NCBI RefSeq assembly: GCF_030651915.1
Contig: NZ_JAUSBV010000010.1
Coordinates: 372,001-436,000, forward strand
Source of the DNA: Parvibaculum sp.
Lineage (GTDB): Bacteria; Pseudomonadota; Alphaproteobacteria; Parvibaculales; Parvibaculaceae
Reading direction: 5' to 3'
Length of the DNA: 64,000 bases
Below are positions 19,236 to 28,060 of the stretch, in pieces; position 1 is the first letter of the stretch, and each line of letters starts with the position of its first letter. Both the position numbers and the translations under genes were made by a program. The notes under the pieces were generated by a model. The model ran no database searches and was not told where the DNA came from. It worked only from the letters and a program-made list of their open reading frames with translations.

Positions 19236-20783
19236 ATGGACCAGCTCAGTCCGATGGATGCGTCGTTTCTCTATTTCGAAACGGCGAACGCACCGATGCA
19301 TATCGGCGGGTTGACGATCTACGATCAGTCGACGGTCGAGGGCGGCGTTCTGGGATTCAAGCGTATCCTCGAGAACTACGAGACGCGGCTGCATCTTGCG
19401 CGCTCCTTCCGACAGCGCATCGTTCATGTGCCGATGAACCTCGATCACCCTTACTGGATCGAAGATCCGAATTTCGATATCGAATTCCATGTTCGGCACA
19501 TTGCACTGCCCAAACCCGGCAACTGGCGCCAGCTCTGCATCCAGGTCGCACGTCTTCACGCGCGCCCGCTCGACGTTTCGCGGCCGCTCTGGGAATTCAC
19601 CGTGATCGAGGGGCTCGACCAGGTGGAAGGGCTGCCGCCGGGTAGCTTCGGCATCATGTCCAAGATTCACCACGCCGCAATCGACGGTGTGTCCGGCGCC
19701 GAAATCGTTGCCGCCATTCACGACATCGCGCCGGACGCCCGGCCGGCACCGCCCGAAAAACCCTGGGTGCCGGAACGCGATCCCAATGTGCTCGAGCTGC
19801 TGTCACGCACCTATATCAACAATCTGCGCCAGCCCTTCAAGCTTGCGGGCGTCGTGGCGTCGTCGGTGCCGGCTCTCGCGAAAGTCGGTATCGGCCTTAC
19901 GGCGGGCAAGCTCAAGACGGCGGGGCCGGTGCCGCGCACCCGTTTCAACACCAGCATTTCTCCGCATCGCGTTTTCGATGGCCGCTCCTTTTCGCTCAGC
20001 GATATTCGGGCAATGAAGAGCGCCGTCGAGGGTGCGACCGTCAACGACGTGATCGTGGCGGTTGTCGGCGGCGCGATGCGCAAATATCTCGAAGCGAAGG
20101 ACGAACTGCCGAAAGAGTCGCTGATCGCCATGGCGCCGATTTCCGTTCGTTCCGACGACAAGAAGAAGGCCGCCGGTAATCTCGTCAGCGGTATGATGCT
20201 TTCGATCCGAACCGATATTGCCGATCCGGCCGAGCGGCTGCGGGCGGTTTTCCAGGCGACCAAGAGTTCGAAGGAACTGACCAACGCCATCGGCGCCAAG
20301 ACGCTTTCGGATTATTCGCAATTCATTCCGTCGACGCTGTCGGGGCTCGCAGCGCGGCTCTACTCCAATCTCGGTATCGCCAACCGCATCCGACCTTTCT
20401 TCAACACCGTCATCACCAATGTGCCGGGACCACAAATTCCGCTCTACATGACGGGCTCGCGCATGGTTACGCATTACGGGCTGGCACCGATTCTCGACGG
20501 CATGGGCATTATCCATCCGGTGTTCAGCTATTGCGGCCAGATCACCGTGTCGTTCACGTCCTGCCGCGAGATGATGCCGGACCCCGATTTCTACGCCGCC
20601 TGCATTCAGGAATCCTTCGACGAGATGAAAGAGGCGATGCTCGCCGAAGCAGAGGCGAGCGGCGTCGAAACAATCAACGCAAAACCGAAGGCGAAGGCGG
20701 CAACGGGCCCGCGCCGCAAGCAATCTACGCCGAGAGTCGCGAGGGCCAAAACGAGCGCAAAGGCGGCAGGAACGGCGGCTTGA
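19236..20783 (+). CDS. Wax ester synthase / diacylglycerol O-acyltransferase (WS/DGAT)
   Basis: A 515-aa bifunctional acyltransferase that makes wax esters or triacylglycerols from acyl-CoA. The catalytic HHxxxDG motif is present as KIHHAAIDG near residue 145. The N terminus LSPMDASFLYFETANAPMHIGG, the PLWE motif (RPLWEFTVIEGL) and the ND motif (TVNDVIVAVVGGAMR) are all in place. A basic Ala/Lys-rich tail of about 35 residues is added at the C terminus. Start ATG 19236 follows GGGGAGGAAAAT. This gene indicates storage-lipid synthesis in the host. Confidence 0.93.
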   Translation: MDQLSPMDASFLYFETANAPMHIGGLTIYDQSTVEGGVLGFKRILENYETRLHLARSFRQRIVHVPMNLDHPYWIEDPNFDIEFHVRHIALPKPGNWRQLCIQVARLHARPLDVSRPLWEFTVIEGLDQVEGLPPGSFGIMSKIHHAAIDGVSGAEIVAAIHDIAPDARPAPPEKPWVPERDPNVLELLSRTYINNLRQPFKLAGVVASSVPALAKVGIGLTAGKLKTAGPVPRTRFNTSISPHRVFDGRSFSLSDIRAMKSAVEGATVNDVIVAVVGGAMRKYLEAKDELPKESLIAMAPISVRSDDKKKAAGNLVSGMMLSIRTDIADPAERLRAVFQATKSSKELTNAIGAKTLSDYSQFIPSTLSGLAARLYSNLGIANRIRPFFNTVITNVPGPQIPLYMTGSRMVTHYGLAPILDGMGIIHPVFSYCGQITVSFTSCREMMPDPDFYAACIQESFDEMKEAMLAEAEASGVETINAKPKAKAATGPRRKQSTPRVARAKTSAKAAGTAA

Positions 20784-20842
20784 GATCAGCGTCGCGCAGT
20801 GGACGGCTGTGGAAAGTGCCGAGAGACGCTGCCGCACTTTAG

Positions 20843-20932
20843 TGGCGGATGGGGTGGGATTCGAACCCACGGTGAGCTTGCACCCACGCCGGTTTTCAAG
20901 ACCGGTGCCTTAAACCACTCGGCCACCCATCC
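20843..20932 (-). tRNA. tRNA-Ser (anticodon TGA)
   Basis: On the minus strand a 90-nt class II tRNA runs from 20932 to 20843. The acceptor arms GGATGGG and CCCATCC pair, the discriminator is G, and the CCA end is encoded. The D arm begins GGCCGAGTGG. The anticodon loop CTTGAAA gives TGA (reads UCA/UCG/UCU). A long variable arm GTGGGTGCAAGCTCAC and the T arm GTGGGTTCGAATCCCAC follow. Confidence 0.95.
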
Positions 20933-21163
20933 GGGCTCTCGAGTTACCGGTAGCGACGACGCAACTCAACCGGAAAATCGGCAGCATTGCTTCTTCGCCC
21001 AGCAGATGTCGAACTGAGCGTTTTTGCCTTGTCGGCCAGGCCATCGATCCCGTTCCTTTATGGTTAACGTCAATTCCCTTTTGCAAGTCCCGGCAATGCT
21101 TGCCAAAATGGGACAAAAGCGGGCAAGAATGCCGCGTGCGTGGCTTTCGGGGGGAGTGTTGTT

Positions 21164-21475
21164 GTGCCGGTTGATTTAACGTCGCCATGGATTCCGCTGG
21201 GCATCATCATGGTGCTTGGCATTTTTATGTTCCGGCAGTTTCTCGGGGAGCGGCGGGAGTCCCGTGAACTGGCTCTCGCGGAGGCCGCGGCGGAGGCAGC
21301 GCCCAAGACAAATGTCGCGCCGCCCGCACCGCTGGGAACAGCCCCGACGTCCGAAAAAGAGAAGCGCAAGCTGCGTTGGCGGACAGCCTGGATCTGGATG
21401 CCTTTTCTGATCGGCTTTTTCGGGCAGGCCTATCTGAGCTTCATCAAGCCAATGGTCGACAACGCCGCCGGCTGA
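21164..21475 (+). CDS. Small membrane protein, unknown function
   Basis: A 103-aa protein with two hydrophobic segments, WIPLGIIMVLGIFMF near the N terminus and WIWMPFLIGFFGQAYL near the C terminus. They are joined by a charged, Ala/Pro-rich cytoplasmic linker. Start GTG 21164 follows GGGGGGAG; the frame could be extended to 21140. I do not recognise a family. It ends 2 bases before the convergent PrpD-like gene. Confidence 0.6.
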   Translation: MPVDLTSPWIPLGIIMVLGIFMFRQFLGERRESRELALAEAAAEAAPKTNVAPPAPLGTAPTSEKEKRKLRWRTAWIWMPFLIGFFGQAYLSFIKPMVDNAAG

Positions 21476-21477
21476 TT

Positions 21478-22818
21478 TCAGACCAGCGAAAGATCGGGCA
21501 GGGTTGCGCTTTCGGCAAGGCCGAGTACGGCGTCGATGAACGGCGTCGGGTTCGCGAGCCCGCCGTGACGGAGAAGCATTCCGGCTTTCTCCACCATTTC
21601 ATTGGGGCTGAGCGGCGCTTCGGGGTCGCCCTTGGCGTCGGTGCGTTCGGCCACAAGTTCACGCCCGTCGGCCATGCGCAGACGGACACGACCGCCCCAG
21701 TTCTGCGGATAGGCGGACGCCCATGGATTGGCGGCTTCGATCCGGGCTCGCGCCGCAAGCGGTGCACAGCGTTGTCGGGCCGCGGCACCGAAGGCTTCAA
21801 AATCGACCACCGGGAACAGCAGGGCGGCGGCGGCCGCGTGCTGCAACGAGAACTTTGCCTCATAGTCGCTTTGCACAACGGGCCGATCGCAGACATCGAT
21901 TGCCGCCCCATAGGTCGAAATGTCGATCGCTTCTATCGCATTCGTGTCGAGTCCCTCGGCCGTCAGCTGCAATCGCAGCTCGACGGCCGCATCGATGGTC
22001 GGATGGGTGTGACGGCATGAAGGCCATGGCTTGATCGAGGTGCGAACAAGTTGCCACGGCGCGCCTGGGGCACGCAGAACCGCATCCGGATCCGCGTCGG
22101 GGCAAGCTGCCCGAAAAAACCCCTTCTCACCTTCCAGAATTTGGGGCGGACCCGTGAAGCCGAAGGCTGCGAGTTCCGCAGCGTTGACACCTGCTTCTGC
22201 GGCATGGCCGGCATGGAGATGTTTGGTCATCGCGCCGGTTTCGAGAAATTGCCAGAGGCCGGCGGACTGACTGCCTGCATTTCCCAGCGCGTGAACCGCG
22301 GCCTCGTCCGACAAGCCGAGGAGCGACGCGCCCGCCATCGCCGAGCCGAAGGGCCCGCAGGTCGCCGTGTTGTGCCAGATGCGATAATGCGCCGGCCCGA
22401 CAGCCATGCCGACCCGCGTCGTCGCCTCGAAGCCTTGCAGAACCGCCTGAAGAAACGCCCGTCCGCTCGCGCCTCGCGCCGTCGCGAGCGCCCAGGCGGC
22501 CGGAACGACGACACAGCCGGGATGCACCACCGACTCGCGATGCAGATCGTCAGTTTCCAGAATATGGCAGAGCGCCGCCATCAGGAATGCCAGGCGCGCC
22601 GGTTCAGGCGCCGTGTTGGAGCCACCGCGCGCATGCCACCAGTTCATCAACACGCGCCCGGGCTCCGAATTGCGCCCGGCCAGGCTGTTGGCGACGGCAT
22701 CGAGCGTAAAGAGCGCCGCAGCCTCGAAATCGGCCGACGTCATCGGTTTTCGCCGGATCAGGCCGACGAGGCCAGCGGTCAGGGAAGGACGGGCGGGGCC
22801 GCCGGAAAGGTCGTTCAC
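21478..22818 (-). CDS. MmgE/PrpD family protein
   Basis: A 446-aa all-alpha/beta lyase-like protein of the 2-methylcitrate dehydratase/cis-aconitate decarboxylase superfamily. Typical segments are GRNSEPGRVLMNW, GRAFLQAVLQGFEATTRVG, HYRIWHNTATCGPFGSAMAGASLLGL, KHLHAGHAAEAGVNAAELA and the C-terminal KFSLQHAAAAALL. Members dehydrate or decarboxylate tricarboxylates. No prpB/prpC neighbour is present, so a 2-methylcitrate role is not supported by context. The start is GTG 22818. Confidence 0.82.
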   Translation of the reverse strand: MNDLSGGPARPSLTAGLVGLIRRKPMTSADFEAAALFTLDAVANSLAGRNSEPGRVLMNWWHARGGSNTAPEPARLAFLMAALCHILETDDLHRESVVHPGCVVVPAAWALATARGASGRAFLQAVLQGFEATTRVGMAVGPAHYRIWHNTATCGPFGSAMAGASLLGLSDEAAVHALGNAGSQSAGLWQFLETGAMTKHLHAGHAAEAGVNAAELAAFGFTGPPQILEGEKGFFRAACPDADPDAVLRAPGAPWQLVRTSIKPWPSCRHTHPTIDAAVELRLQLTAEGLDTNAIEAIDISTYGAAIDVCDRPVVQSDYEAKFSLQHAAAAALLFPVVDFEAFGAAARQRCAPLAARARIEAANPWASAYPQNWGGRVRLRMADGRELVAERTDAKGDPEAPLSPNEMVEKAGMLLRHGGLANPTPFIDAVLGLAESATLPDLSLV

Positions 22819-23007
22819 TTTTTTGTTCCAACAGACGGAATGTCTTTACGGACATGATGTAACCATATGGAGCCCGTAGCAAATTCCGGCTGCCGACCCG
22901 GTCTTGCTTGCCGCCGAATGTCCGGCTCAATATAAGAAAACTGTATAGATTCGAGGGATGAGTCGTCGCAGACGATGTACGACCGCCTCCTCGGAGAGAG
23001 GTCTCCG

Positions 23008-24009
23008 ATGACTATTCAAACTTCTGAAAAGGTCCGCGGCTCAGCGCGTGCTCTGCTGGCGCCGCTGGCGCTTGCCTTGATGCTGGCAGGCTGCGGCACC
23101 GCCAGCAAGCCGTCGACGTCGGGGCCGATGAAAACCGGCGGCGGATACTACAAGGTCGGCAATCCCTATCAGATTGGCGGCATCTGGTATTATCCGCGCG
23201 AAGATGAGAAATATGATTCGACCGGCATCGCCTCCTGGTACGGGCCGCAATTTCACGGCAAGCAGACGGCCAATGGCGAGATTTTCGACCAGAATGCGAT
23301 GACCGCCGCACATCCGACGCTGCCCATGCCGACGATCGCGCGGGTTACCAATCTCGAAAACGGCCGCTCGGTGATTGTGCGCGTCAACGACCGGGGGCCA
23401 TTCGCCGCCGGGCGCGAGATCGATATGTCGAAGCGCGCTGCCGAGGAGCTCGGCTTCATGACGAAAGGCACGGCAAAGGTGCGGGTGCAGTTTATTGGCC
23501 GGGCTCCGCTCGATGGCGGCATCGGTGACGGACGCGCCGTTGCCGAAACCTTTATCGCGCCGAAGGTCGAGACGCCACCGGACGAACGCCGCGCGAATGC
23601 CGCGCCGTTGATGTCGGTGGCTGCCGTCTCGACCTCTCAGCTGGCTGCGCCTGTCGGTGCGGCAAGCGCGCCGCCGCAGAACATAATGCCCGCATCGGCG
23701 CCGACCGCACCGTCCGATGCGGCCATGCAGCCTGTTCGCGATGACGCAAGCCTGACGCGGCAGGTGCCCGTCTCCGGGGCCGGCAATATCTACGTGCAGG
23801 CCGGCTCGTTTCAGAACCTGCAAAACGCCGAAGCCGTACGTCAGCATTTGACAGGGCTCGGGCAGGTCGAAATTCAGACGACGATGGTCGACGGCACACA
23901 GTTCTATCGTGTGCGCCTGGGGCCGCTCTCCGACGTTCCGGCGGCCGACAGTTCGCTGCAGTCCGTCTTGCAGCGCGGACATAACGGCGCGCGTATCGTC
24001 ATCGACTAG
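23008..24009 (+). CDS. rlpA: Septal ring lytic transglycosylase RlpA, SPOR-domain lipoprotein
   Basis: A 333-aa outer-membrane lipoprotein. The lipobox LAGC is at about residue 30. The double-psi beta-barrel RlpA domain includes GIASWYGPQFHGKQTANGE and VRVNDRGPFAAGREIDMS, with the conserved Glu and Asp. A Pro/Ala-rich linker leads to a C-terminal SPOR domain (IYVQAGSFQNLQNAEAV... YRVRLGPL) that binds denuded septal peptidoglycan. Start ATG 23008 follows GGAGAGAGG. The D,D-carboxypeptidase gene follows, as is usual in alphaproteobacteria. Confidence 0.92.
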   Translation: MTIQTSEKVRGSARALLAPLALALMLAGCGTASKPSTSGPMKTGGGYYKVGNPYQIGGIWYYPREDEKYDSTGIASWYGPQFHGKQTANGEIFDQNAMTAAHPTLPMPTIARVTNLENGRSVIVRVNDRGPFAAGREIDMSKRAAEELGFMTKGTAKVRVQFIGRAPLDGGIGDGRAVAETFIAPKVETPPDERRANAAPLMSVAAVSTSQLAAPVGAASAPPQNIMPASAPTAPSDAAMQPVRDDASLTRQVPVSGAGNIYVQAGSFQNLQNAEAVRQHLTGLGQVEIQTTMVDGTQFYRVRLGPLSDVPAADSSLQSVLQRGHNGARIVID

Positions 24010-24066
24010 GCCGTACAATTGCCGGCGAGCAGACCGCCCTGTCGCCGAGAAGGACACGCAAACACC

Positions 24067-25221
24067 ATGAAAAGCGCCGCTTCTTTCCTGATCTTCTGTG
24101 CCGCCCTGATCGGGGCTGCATTTGCCGTGCCGCGGACGGCGCTTGCCTTCGACACATCGGCGGAATTTGCGCTCCTGATGGATTATGAGACCGGGGCCGT
24201 GCTCTGGGGCAAGAACGAAGACCAGACAATGTATCCGGCCAGCATGAGCAAGCTGATGACGCTGGATGTGCTGTTCGGCGCGCTGCGCGACGGCAGCGTC
24301 AAGCTCGAGGACGAGTTCATCATCAGCGAATATGCCTGGCGCACCGGCGGGGCCGCGTCGGGCTCGTCAACCATGTTCGCCGACCTTAATTCGTCAGTGC
24401 CCGTCGAGGCATTGCTCAAGAGCATCATCATCCAGTCCGGCAACGACGCCTGCATCGCCGTAGCGGAAGCACTGAGCGGGTCTGAGGAGGCCTTTGCCAT
24501 CCGCATGACCGAACGAGGCAAGGAAATCGGCCTCAAGAATTCGGTGTTCAAGAATGCCACCGGCTGGCCGCATGAAGAACATGTAATGACGCCGCGCGAT
24601 CTGGCCTTGCTGGCGCGCCATCTCATCATGGAATTCCCCGAATACTATCCGATCTTCAAGGAACGTGACTTCACATGGAACGGCATCCGGCAGGGCAACC
24701 GCAATCCCGGGCTTTATCTCGATCCATCCGTGGACGGACTGAAGACCGGCCACACTGAAGCCGCGGGCTATGGCCTTACCGCGTCGGCGGTGCGCGGCGA
24801 CCGGCGGCTGATCCTTGTGCTGAATGGTTTGCCGAGCGAAAGGGCGCGGGCCGACGAAACGGTGCGCATCCTCGACTGGGGCTTCCGGTCGTTCAAGAAC
24901 TACAAGCTTTTTGCGGCCGGAACGGCCATCGACAATGCGCCGGTGTGGCAGGGCACCTATGCAGAGGTGCCGCTGGTCAGCACGTCCGACATCAATGTCA
25001 TCCTGTCGGTCGATCAGCGCCGCGACATGAAAGTATCGGTGGCATATGAAACGCCGCTTGTGGCGCCGGTTGCGGCCGGACAAAAAGTCGGTGTGCTGAA
25101 GGTTGAAACGGCGGGGGCGCCGCTGCGAGAATATCCGCTGGTGGCGGGCGGAAGCGTTGAAAGACAAGGACTTTTTGGCCGCGCCGGCACGTCGTTGATG
25201 CAGATGCTGTTTGGAAGCTGA
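24067..25221 (+). CDS. dacC: D-alanyl-D-alanine carboxypeptidase (penicillin-binding protein 5/6 type)
   Basis: A 384-aa periplasmic D,D-carboxypeptidase of peptidase family S11 that trims pentapeptide stems. A signal peptide ends near AVPRTALAF. The three active-site motifs are present: SxxK in YPASMSKLMTLD, SxN in IIQSGNDACIAVAEAL, and KTG in DGLKTGHTEAAGYG. A C-terminal PBP5 beta domain follows, ending in an amphipathic tail (FGRAGTSLMQMLFGS) that could anchor the membrane. The gene symbol is by family only (dacA/C/D are hard to separate). tmk starts 2 bases after the stop. Confidence 0.92.
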   Translation: MKSAASFLIFCAALIGAAFAVPRTALAFDTSAEFALLMDYETGAVLWGKNEDQTMYPASMSKLMTLDVLFGALRDGSVKLEDEFIISEYAWRTGGAASGSSTMFADLNSSVPVEALLKSIIIQSGNDACIAVAEALSGSEEAFAIRMTERGKEIGLKNSVFKNATGWPHEEHVMTPRDLALLARHLIMEFPEYYPIFKERDFTWNGIRQGNRNPGLYLDPSVDGLKTGHTEAAGYGLTASAVRGDRRLILVLNGLPSERARADETVRILDWGFRSFKNYKLFAAGTAIDNAPVWQGTYAEVPLVSTSDINVILSVDQRRDMKVSVAYETPLVAPVAAGQKVGVLKVETAGAPLREYPLVAGGSVERQGLFGRAGTSLMQMLFGS

Positions 25222-25223
25222 CC

Positions 25224-25880
25224 TTGGCGCAGGCCCGATTCATCACGCTGGAAGGCGGCGAGGGCGCCGGAAAATCGACGCAGATTCAACTACTTGCGGA
25301 GAAGCTGCGGGCGCGCGGCGAGACCGTCTGCGTGACGCGCGAGCCCGGCGGCGCGGCGGGTGCGGAGGCGATACGGCAGTTGCTGGTGACTGGCGAAACG
25401 ACGCGCTGGAGCGCAAAAACCGAGGCTTTGCTTCACTTTGCGGCCCGTGCCGACCATCTCGAGCGGACTATCAGACCGGCACTGGCACGCGGCGAATGGG
25501 TGATTTCGGACCGCTTCGTCGACTCGACGCTGGCCTATCAGGGGCAGGGGGTCGGCCTCGAATTCATCAATGAACTCAAGGAGATGGTTGTCGGTGCCGA
25601 CATGCCGGCGCTGACGCTGATCCTCGATCTGCCGGTCGAACAGGGCCTTGCACGCGCCAAGTCGCGGCAGGGACAGGACAATTCGGCCGAGGACCGCTAT
25701 GAGCGCATGGACCGTGCGTTCCACGAGAACCTGCGCCAAGCCTTTCTAAACATTGCCAAAAACGAGCCGGAACGCTGCGCCGTCATCGACGCCAGCGGCG
25801 ACCCGGCAGCGGTCGCGACAGCGATCTGGCAGACAGTCGAACAACGCCTTACCCCCCCTCTGTCACGAAACTGTCACTGA
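25224..25880 (+). CDS. tmk: Thymidylate kinase
   Basis: A 218-aa enzyme that phosphorylates dTMP to dTDP. The P-loop is LEGGEGAGKSTQI. The DR motif is SDRFVDSTLAYQGQG, and the LID has RAKSRQGQDN. The start is TTG 25224, 2 bases after the dac stop, as no other in-frame start precedes the P-loop. The last codons overlap a Pho-box-like repeat. In most alphaproteobacteria holB follows directly; here an M23-family gene stands between them. Confidence 0.93.
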   Translation: MAQARFITLEGGEGAGKSTQIQLLAEKLRARGETVCVTREPGGAAGAEAIRQLLVTGETTRWSAKTEALLHFAARADHLERTIRPALARGEWVISDRFVDSTLAYQGQGVGLEFINELKEMVVGADMPALTLILDLPVEQGLARAKSRQGQDNSAEDRYERMDRAFHENLRQAFLNIAKNEPERCAVIDASGDPAAVATAIWQTVEQRLTPPLSRNCH

Positions 25881-25888
25881 ACTGTCAT
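25860..25888 (+). promoter_or_regulatory. Pho-box-like array (three CTGTCA repeats, 11-bp period)
   Basis: CTGTCAC, CTGTCAC and CTGTCAT stand at 25860, 25871 and 25882, exactly 11 bp apart, the PhoB-box spacing. The array overlaps the 3' end of tmk and lies about 120 bp before the start of the M23-family gene, where it could activate transcription under phosphate limitation. The repeats are seen; the regulator is inferred. Confidence 0.55.
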
Positions 25889-26008
25889 AATTGGCAAACG
25901 GGGTTAATCCGGTTTGCCCTTATCCCCGGCTTCGCCTATAGGACATGCAGCATTTTTCAGATGGATGGATTCCCGGCGACCGCGCCGGCCACGAGAAGAG
26001 GATCGCCG

Positions 26009-26701
26009 GTGACACGACGACAGCAAAATGAGGTCGCCCGACCTATTTTTTCGGCGACCCTGATCCTCCTCTCGGCCTTCCTGTTCTTCCTTCCTTCGTC
26101 CTCCGCCGACGCCCGCAGCGGCAATCTCGTCACCGTGCTCGATCCGGTGGCCGCCAATGCGATCCGGCCGCTCGACCGGCCGGAGCAAGTCGAGCCGACC
26201 TTGCCCGATCGCGGGCTCCATCTCGGCGATCCGATCGACACCTCGAAGGCGCGCATGACCTCCGGCTATGGATGGCGCATCCATCCCGTTCTGAAGGACA
26301 AGCGGCTGCATCGCGGCGTCGACTGGTCGGCGCCGAAGGGTACGCCCGTCTACGCGGCGGAAGACGGCATTGTCGGCATGGCCGGCTGGCGCGGCAATTA
26401 CGGCAAGCTGGTGACCATCCGCCACGCCGAGAATGTCGAAACCTTCTATGCGCATCTCTCGGGCTTCGCGCCCGGTGTCAGCGCGGGAGCGGGCGTCAAG
26501 AAGGGCGATGTGATCGGCTATGTCGGCATGACGGGGCTCGCGACCGGCAACCATCTCTATTACGAGGTGGCGATCAACAATGAGCGCGTCGATCCGCTGG
26601 CGGACGATCTCAACGAACAGATCAACGTGCTGGCCTCGCGCGGCACGCGGCCGACCGACCAGGTCGCATCGAGCCGCAGCCGGCCGACCGAAGCGCCGTA
26701 A
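26009..26701 (+). CDS. M23-family (LytM/peptidoglycan hydrolase-like) exported protein, probably degenerate active site
   Basis: A 230-aa exported protein. An N-terminal signal or anchor segment (FSATLILLSAFLFFLPSSSADA) precedes a LytM domain beginning MTSGYGWRIHPVLKDKRLHRGVDWSAPKGTPVYA. The first zinc ligands (HxxxD in HRGVD) are present. The usual C-terminal HxH is replaced by HLY in TGNHLYYEV, so one zinc ligand is missing. It may therefore be an activator or scaffold like EnvC/NlpD rather than an endopeptidase. Start GTG 26009 follows AGAAGAGGA; ATG 25961 is possible. A Pho-box-like array lies upstream. Confidence 0.82.
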   Translation: MTRRQQNEVARPIFSATLILLSAFLFFLPSSSADARSGNLVTVLDPVAANAIRPLDRPEQVEPTLPDRGLHLGDPIDTSKARMTSGYGWRIHPVLKDKRLHRGVDWSAPKGTPVYAAEDGIVGMAGWRGNYGKLVTIRHAENVETFYAHLSGFAPGVSAGAGVKKGDVIGYVGMTGLATGNHLYYEVAINNERVDPLADDLNEQINVLASRGTRPTDQVASSRSRPTEAP

Positions 26702-26768
26702 GGGCCGCAGCCGCCATCCACCAAGCCAGGACATGACGCCCGCTGCCTGCCCGTGCTAACACAAGGGC

Positions 26769-27902
26769 ATGGCTGAGAAGGACATTCCCGAGAGCGACCG
26801 GCTGGACGATTTCGCGCATCCGCGCGAAGTGGCGGGGCTTCATGGGCATCAGGAGGCCGAGCGGGCGCTTTTCGAAGCCTTTATGGGCGGGCGGATGCAT
26901 CATGCATGGCTGATGACCGGACCGAAGGGCATCGGCAAGGCGACGCTGGCCTATCGCTTCGCGCGGTTCATTCTGCATTACGGGACGCCGGAGGCGGCGC
27001 GGGCGGCGGGTGCGCGCGATCTCGCAGTACCGGCGGCAAGTGCGGCTGCACATCAGGTGGCGGCGGGGAGCCATCCGAATCTTCTGACCGTGCGGCGGCC
27101 ATGGGACGACAAGACCAAGAAATTCAAGACCGTGCTGCCGGTCGACGAGGTGCGGCGCATCGGTCATTTTTTCGGCATGACGGCGGGCGGCGCCGGCGGC
27201 TGGCGGATCGTCATTCTCGATGCGGCCGACGACATGAATCCGAATGCCGCCAATGCGCTGCTTAAGGCGCTCGAAGAGCCGCCGCCGCAGGGGCTGTTCC
27301 TGGTGCTGTCGCATCAGCCGGGACGGCTGTTGCCGACCATCCGCTCGCGCTGCCGGGCGCTGGCGATGAAGCCGCTCGGCGTGGCCGAGATCGTCGCGAC
27401 GATGACGGCCGAAGAATTGAAGCTCAAGGCAGGCGAAGCCGAAACGATCGCACAGCTTGCCGATGGCAGCGCGGGCAGGGCGCTGGCGATCGCGTCGGGC
27501 GGCGGACTGGCGCTCTACAAGGAACTCGCCGGCCTGCTTGCGTCGCTGCCGCGGCTCGACATTGCCGCCGTTCATGCGCTGGCCGACAAGGCGGCGCGGC
27601 GCGGCGCGGACGACGCCTATGAGACGCTTGCCGAGTTGCTGACGCTGTGGCTGCAGCGGCTGATCCGCAGCGGCGCCGGGCTCGATCCCGGGCCCGATAT
27701 CGCGGCGGGCGAGGGGGCGGCGATGGCGCGGCTTTCGGACCCGGCGCGCGGCGGGGCCAGCCTTGATCGCTGGGTCGAGGTATGGGAAAAGATCGGCCAT
27801 TCCATTGCCCGGGGCGAGGCGCTGAACACGGACCGGAAGCTCGTGGTCCTGAACGTCTTTTCGATGCTCGAAGCGACCGCCAGCGAGCGGGCGGGTGCTT
27901 GA
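26769..27902 (+). CDS. holB: DNA polymerase III delta-prime subunit
   Basis: A 377-aa clamp-loader subunit. The AAA+ P-loop-like motif is MTGPKGIGKATLAYRFA near residue 50. The DExx-like box reads IVILDAADDMNPNAANALLKALEEPP, and the sensor-1/SRC region is VLSHQPGRLLPTIRSRCR, which is diagnostic for the gamma/delta-prime family. A Cys zinc module is not evident. It joins the beta-clamp loader during replication. metG follows after an inverted-repeat-rich gap. Confidence 0.92.
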   Translation: MAEKDIPESDRLDDFAHPREVAGLHGHQEAERALFEAFMGGRMHHAWLMTGPKGIGKATLAYRFARFILHYGTPEAARAAGARDLAVPAASAAAHQVAAGSHPNLLTVRRPWDDKTKKFKTVLPVDEVRRIGHFFGMTAGGAGGWRIVILDAADDMNPNAANALLKALEEPPPQGLFLVLSHQPGRLLPTIRSRCRALAMKPLGVAEIVATMTAEELKLKAGEAETIAQLADGSAGRALAIASGGGLALYKELAGLLASLPRLDIAAVHALADKAARRGADDAYETLAELLTLWLQRLIRSGAGLDPGPDIAAGEGAAMARLSDPARGGASLDRWVEVWEKIGHSIARGEALNTDRKLVVLNVFSMLEATASERAGA

Positions 27903-27932
27903 GAGACGACGGCAACTCAGCGCCCCTGCCCC

Positions 27933-27961
27933 GAAAAATTCGCGCTTCGCTTGAATTTTTC
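27933..27961. repeat. Inverted repeat downstream of holB
   Basis: GAAAAATTC and GAATTTTTC form a perfect 9-bp inverted repeat around an 11-base GC-rich loop, 30 bases after the holB stop. The A/T-rich arms make it terminator-like in both directions. It is directly followed by a second, larger inverted repeat. Confidence 0.45.
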
Positions 27962-27962
27962 G

Positions 27963-28017
27963 ACCCTCCCCAACTCTGGTGGTTTGTCCGCTAGAGCGGA
28001 CAAAATGGGGGGAGGGT
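27963..28017. repeat. Long nested inverted repeat before metG
   Basis: The inner arms TTTGTCCGCT (27983-27992) and AGCGGACAAA (27995-28004) are a perfect 10-bp palindrome with a 2-base centre. The outer arms ACCCTCCCC (27963-27971) and GGGGAGGGT (28009-28017) also pair. The RNA would form a long interrupted stem ending 43 bases before the metG start. It could be a holB terminator, a metG leader structure or a dispersed repeat copy; sequence alone does not decide. Confidence 0.5.
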
Positions 28018-28060
28018 GGGAAGATGCAAGCAACGCCCGGCAAACCGATTCGAGAGCACA

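Noticed and set aside
20843-20932. tRNA-Ser as an integration site for an island.
   Set aside because: No integrase or repeated tRNA 3' end nearby; flanking genes look like ordinary host genes.
21478-22818. Calling the MmgE/PrpD gene a 2-methylcitrate dehydratase.
   Set aside because: No methylcitrate synthase or lyase genes adjoin it, and the superfamily has several different reactions.
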